This document shows, in pieces, positions 4,457 to 6,142 of a DNA stretch of 6,142 nt. This stretch comes from Thermoplasmata archaeon (lineage in GTDB: Archaea > Thermoplasmatota > Thermoplasmata > Thermoplasmatales > Thermoplasmataceae): NCBI GenBank assembly GCA_021806345.1, contig JAJZXP010000315.1, positions 1 through 6,142 of the forward strand, read 5' to 3'. The position numbers and the translations under genes are program-made. Below the pieces are notes generated by a model that did not search any database, had not been told where the DNA came from, and worked only from the letters and a program-made list of their open reading frames with translations. The number at the start of each line of letters is the position of its first letter. Within the stretch, counting starts at the first letter, position 1.

Positions 4457-4893
4457 CTTCAATTGATGAAGACCGAAACATGACCTTAAACTCATCATTC
4501 GGTTTCATGCTAGCCAAAGCGGCACAAAAGATTGCGAATATTGCTCAGGAGGGTTTGGCCCCACTTCAGCTCGATACTCGTCAGGCAGGTCTCCTCGCAA
4601 CAATAAAGAAATACGAACCCGTCACTCAAACAAGGATCAGTAAGCTACTTCGAATAGATAGAACTACAATGGTAGCCCTGATAGATGATTTGGAAAACCG
4701 TGGTTGTGTGGTGCGAACGGAATCACCACAAGATAGACGAGTAAACAACTTGACTTTGACGGCAAAAGGAACTGAGATTTTGGACCAGGCGTGGAAAAAG
4801 ATATTGGAGAGTGAGGAGATAGGACTTCAAAGTCTTTCCACTTCTGAAAAGCAAAGTCTGATCAAAATGCTAGAAAAGTTAACTGGATACTAG
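4453..4893 (+). CDS. MarR-family transcriptional regulator
   Basis: This 146-residue protein shows the full MarR architecture. An N-terminal dimerisation helix (SSFGFMLAKAAQKIANIAQ) is followed by a helix-turn-helix (TQTRISKLLRIDRTTMVALIDDLENRGCV, about 58-86), a beta wing with the hallmark SPQDRRVNNLTLTAKG (91-106, D94-R95-R96), and C-terminal dimerisation helices. MarR repressors release their operator on binding phenolic or other small ligands, or on oxidation. Only one cysteine (C85) is visible, so multi-cysteine redox sensing is unlikely. The start is supported by GGAG at 4445-4448 and the four-base overlap with the VOC gene; a second ATG ten codons in is possible. The stop shares a base with the next gene's potential GTG. 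It likely controls the inverted repeat upstream of the VOC gene. Confidence 0.9.
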   Translation: MTSIDEDRNMTLNSSFGFMLAKAAQKIANIAQEGLAPLQLDTRQAGLLATIKKYEPVTQTRISKLLRIDRTTMVALIDDLENRGCVVRTESPQDRRVNNLTLTAKGTEILDQAWKKILESEEIGLQSLSTSEKQSLIKMLEKLTGY

Positions 4894-5852
4894 TGATCGC
4901 TATGAACAGGCTAGACAAAACAGGAAAAGAGACGATAGTTTCCATAGATGCCGTTGAGCCATACGATTTTGAGCTATCTCTCAGGGTGAACAGATCTTTT
5001 CTGCCAAAGAGTGAAGCTGAGGACAAAACCTTTCATATTGCTGTTGAAAAGGATAACACCCCTATTATGATCACAATCAGCAAAGATCAAGCGACAAGGA
5101 ATAACACTGTAGCAGCTGCAGACCCAGAGATTGAAGAGGCTTTCCTAAAGAAAACCGTTAAGTGGGTATTATCCACGGAACTCGATCTTTCTCCTTTTTA
5201 CGGGCTAATAAATAATGATGCAAAGCTCGATTCAATCATTATGCCACTACATGGTCTAAAACCATTCCGTCCAGCATCATTGTTTGAAATGGCAGTTGTT
5301 GCAATAACTGAGCAGCAGATATCGCTGTCTGCGGCGTTTCATATAAGGTCCCGGGTTGTTGAACGTTTTGGAATGCCCCTGAAGAGCGAATGGATATTTC
5401 CAGATGCTAACAGATTGGCGAATGCAAGAGTAGAAGACCTTAGATCATGTGGCCTCTCAAAACAGAAGGCCCAATACATCCACGAACTCTCAAGTAATAT
5501 CGCAAGGGGAGAACTTGATCTAGATGACTTAAAGAGAATGAACGATGATCAGGCCAGGGAAACAATAATGAACTGGCGAGGTTTCGGTGCGTGGTCAGCA
5601 AATTATATTCTTGTGCGAGGCCTAGCCAGACCGGACTGTGTTCCCATTGATGATCTGGCAGTGCGCAGTATGATCGGTAAATATCTTGGAAACGGCTCAC
5701 GTGTTTCTTCTTCAGTTGTGGAAGATTTGTTGAAACCTTACAAACCATACAGGGGCAATCTGTCTTTTTATTTGTTGGCCTATGACAGATTGCATTCTTC
5801 TATCGTATTCCCTTATAACTTTAATCAAACATCGACCGGTCTATTCCGATGA
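4893..5852 (+). CDS. AlkA-type DNA-3-methyladenine glycosylase (HhH-GPD family)
   Basis: This 319-residue protein acts in base excision repair, removing alkylated bases such as 3-methyladenine from DNA. The N-terminal part (about 20-115) fits the AlkA N domain. ALFEMAVVAITEQQISLSAA-like sequence at 129-148 (actual: SLFEMAVVAITEQQISLSAA) is the core helix pair, GLSKQKAQYIHELS (187-200) follows, and WRGFGAWSANYILVRGLARP (228-247) is the helix-hairpin-helix. PIDDLAV (251-257) carries the catalytic aspartate, probably D254. It starts either at GTG 4893, sharing one base with the MarR stop, or at ATG 4902. The latter follows AGTGATC, complementary to the 3' end of archaeal 16S rRNA, and could well be real. 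The last dozen residues (from about 307) are encoded by repeat copy 5, so the tail is probably not family sequence. Placement behind VOC and MarR genes suggests an inducible genotoxic-stress operon. Confidence 0.88.
   Translation: MIAMNRLDKTGKETIVSIDAVEPYDFELSLRVNRSFLPKSEAEDKTFHIAVEKDNTPIMITISKDQATRNNTVAAADPEIEEAFLKKTVKWVLSTELDLSPFYGLINNDAKLDSIIMPLHGLKPFRPASLFEMAVVAITEQQISLSAAFHIRSRVVERFGMPLKSEWIFPDANRLANARVEDLRSCGLSKQKAQYIHELSSNIARGELDLDDLKRMNDDQARETIMNWRGFGAWSANYILVRGLARPDCVPIDDLAVRSMIGKYLGNGSRVSSSVVEDLLKPYKPYRGNLSFYLLAYDRLHSSIVFPYNFNQTSTGLFR
5812..5845 (+). repeat. Dispersed repeat, copy 5, overlapping the 3' end of the glycosylase gene
   Basis: CTTATAACTTTAATCAAACA is followed by TCGACCGGTCTATT, with the palindrome GACCGGTC at 5834-5841. 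It encodes the glycosylase's C-terminal residues from about 307 to 317, and the TGA stop (5850-5852) lies a few bases beyond. It closes the VOC-MarR-glycosylase unit and has the same orientation as the other copies. Confidence 0.75.
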
Positions 5853-6101
5853 AACTCCTCTTTGTTCTATTCTGCCGACATACTGTTCCATGCAGGGAAG
5901 TATGATATATTATGGAGATCTCGACTCAGCCCCATCTTAATAAAGGCTAAAACTGAAACCACCGGATTTCACCAAAACTTAGACCGATTCCGGTGTCTAA
6001 AAGGTATATGGCTTGCATCCGTATCTAGATGGAGACGCCGGAATATATCTCGGAATCGTATCACGGTACCAAAATCGATTTTAATTATTAGCTTTTATTT
6101 C
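5853..6101. other. Non-coding stretch right of the glycosylase gene
   Basis: I see no convincing gene here. A pyrimidine-rich stretch just after the glycosylase stop (5857-5876, CTCTTTGTTCTATTCTG) could end its transcript. A perfect hairpin ACCG-ATTC-CGGT, flanked by TTAG and CTAA with a two-base bulge, lies at 5979-6000. It could be a terminator element or chance. The section 6040-6100 is AT-rich. No further copy of the 34-bp repeat was found. Confidence 0.5.
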
Positions 6102-6142
6102 TTAGGGGGTCCACTCGATCTCTATGTGCATCTCCAATTTTT
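6102..6142 (-). CDS. Possible C-terminal end of a minus-strand gene, partial
   Basis: The last bases read on the minus strand as KLEMHIEIEWTP followed by a TAA at 6104-6102. The alternating hydrophobic and charged residues look like a closing beta strand. With only 12 residues and other open frames over the same bases, this is a weak call with no family assignment. If real, it would be convergent with the glycosylase gene. Confidence 0.3.
   Translation of the reverse strand, partial: KLEMHIEIEWTP

Noticed and set aside
5628..5640. AGACCGGACTG in the glycosylase gene as a sixth repeat copy
   Set aside because: It matches only part of the core, lacks the CATT end and AT-rich left part, and encodes conserved residues of the family.
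643..5845. Reading the 34-bp repeats as integron attC sites or as a CRISPR array
   Set aside because: They lack the paired R-box imperfect palindromes and length of attC, and no integrase is in the window. They are 630-1970 bases apart with genes between them, so they are not CRISPR repeats.
5979..6000. The hairpin TTAGACCGATTCCGGT...CTAA as a structured RNA gene or tRNA fragment
   Set aside because: Only one short stem with a bulge is present and no cloverleaf or conserved motif; it may be a terminator element or chance.
6029..6091. A 20-codon plus-strand open frame (METPEYISESYHGTKIDFNY)
   Set aside because: It has no Shine-Dalgarno site or clear promoter and is short enough to occur by chance; there is no second line of evidence.

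Overview
The window looks archaeal. Three things point that way. TATA-like boxes sit about 24-33 bases before several start codons, which suggests leaderless or nearly leaderless transcripts. Internal operon genes instead carry GAGGT, GGTGA or GGAG Shine-Dalgarno sites. The gene families (short ribbon-helix-helix antitoxins with RelE toxins, MarR regulators paired with small enzymes, an AbiE-like pair) are common in archaeal accessory DNA. I suspect a Thermoplasmata-like or ammonia-oxidiser-like archaeon, but the sequence alone does not settle the lineage. There are no rRNA, tRNA, transposase, integrase or CRISPR sequences.

Layout. (1) 1-556, minus strand: an SRPBCC-fold protein followed by the start of a MarR regulator that runs off the left edge. 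(2) 729-1222, minus strand: RelE-type toxin and ribbon-helix-helix antitoxin. (3) 1511-1961, plus strand: a second, divergent antitoxin-toxin pair of the same general type. (4) 2127-3905, plus strand: a two-gene system. Its first protein combines a PD-(D/E)xK nuclease-like domain, a winged helix and an AbiEi-like C-terminus; its second is an AbiEii-like nucleotidyltransferase. (5) 4079-5852, plus strand: VOC-fold protein, MarR regulator and an AlkA-type DNA glycosylase in overlapping reading frames. (6) 5853-6142: a non-coding stretch and perhaps the last 12 codons of a minus-strand gene.

The most striking pattern is a 33-34 bp dispersed repeat with a GACCGGTC-type core. It occurs five times, once at each boundary between these modules (about 643, 1363, 1994, 3961 and 5812), and always in the same orientation whatever the direction of the flanking genes. 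The last copy overlaps the 3' end of the glycosylase gene and encodes its final residues. The repeat divides the window into one- to three-gene units, as expected of cassette boundaries or of a common architectural site.

How the genes may work together: three consecutive toxin-antitoxin or AbiE-like modules form a defence or stability island. The flanking MarR operons look like self-regulated responses to small molecules, and the right-hand one couples a possible detoxification protein to DNA alkylation repair. The AbiE-like operon has an unusual operator field of three TATCANTGATA palindromes. Its first gene may have a disrupted 5' end: coding-like sequence lies in frame upstream of the first usable ATG, and a two-base (AC) difference would join it to an upstream ATG.
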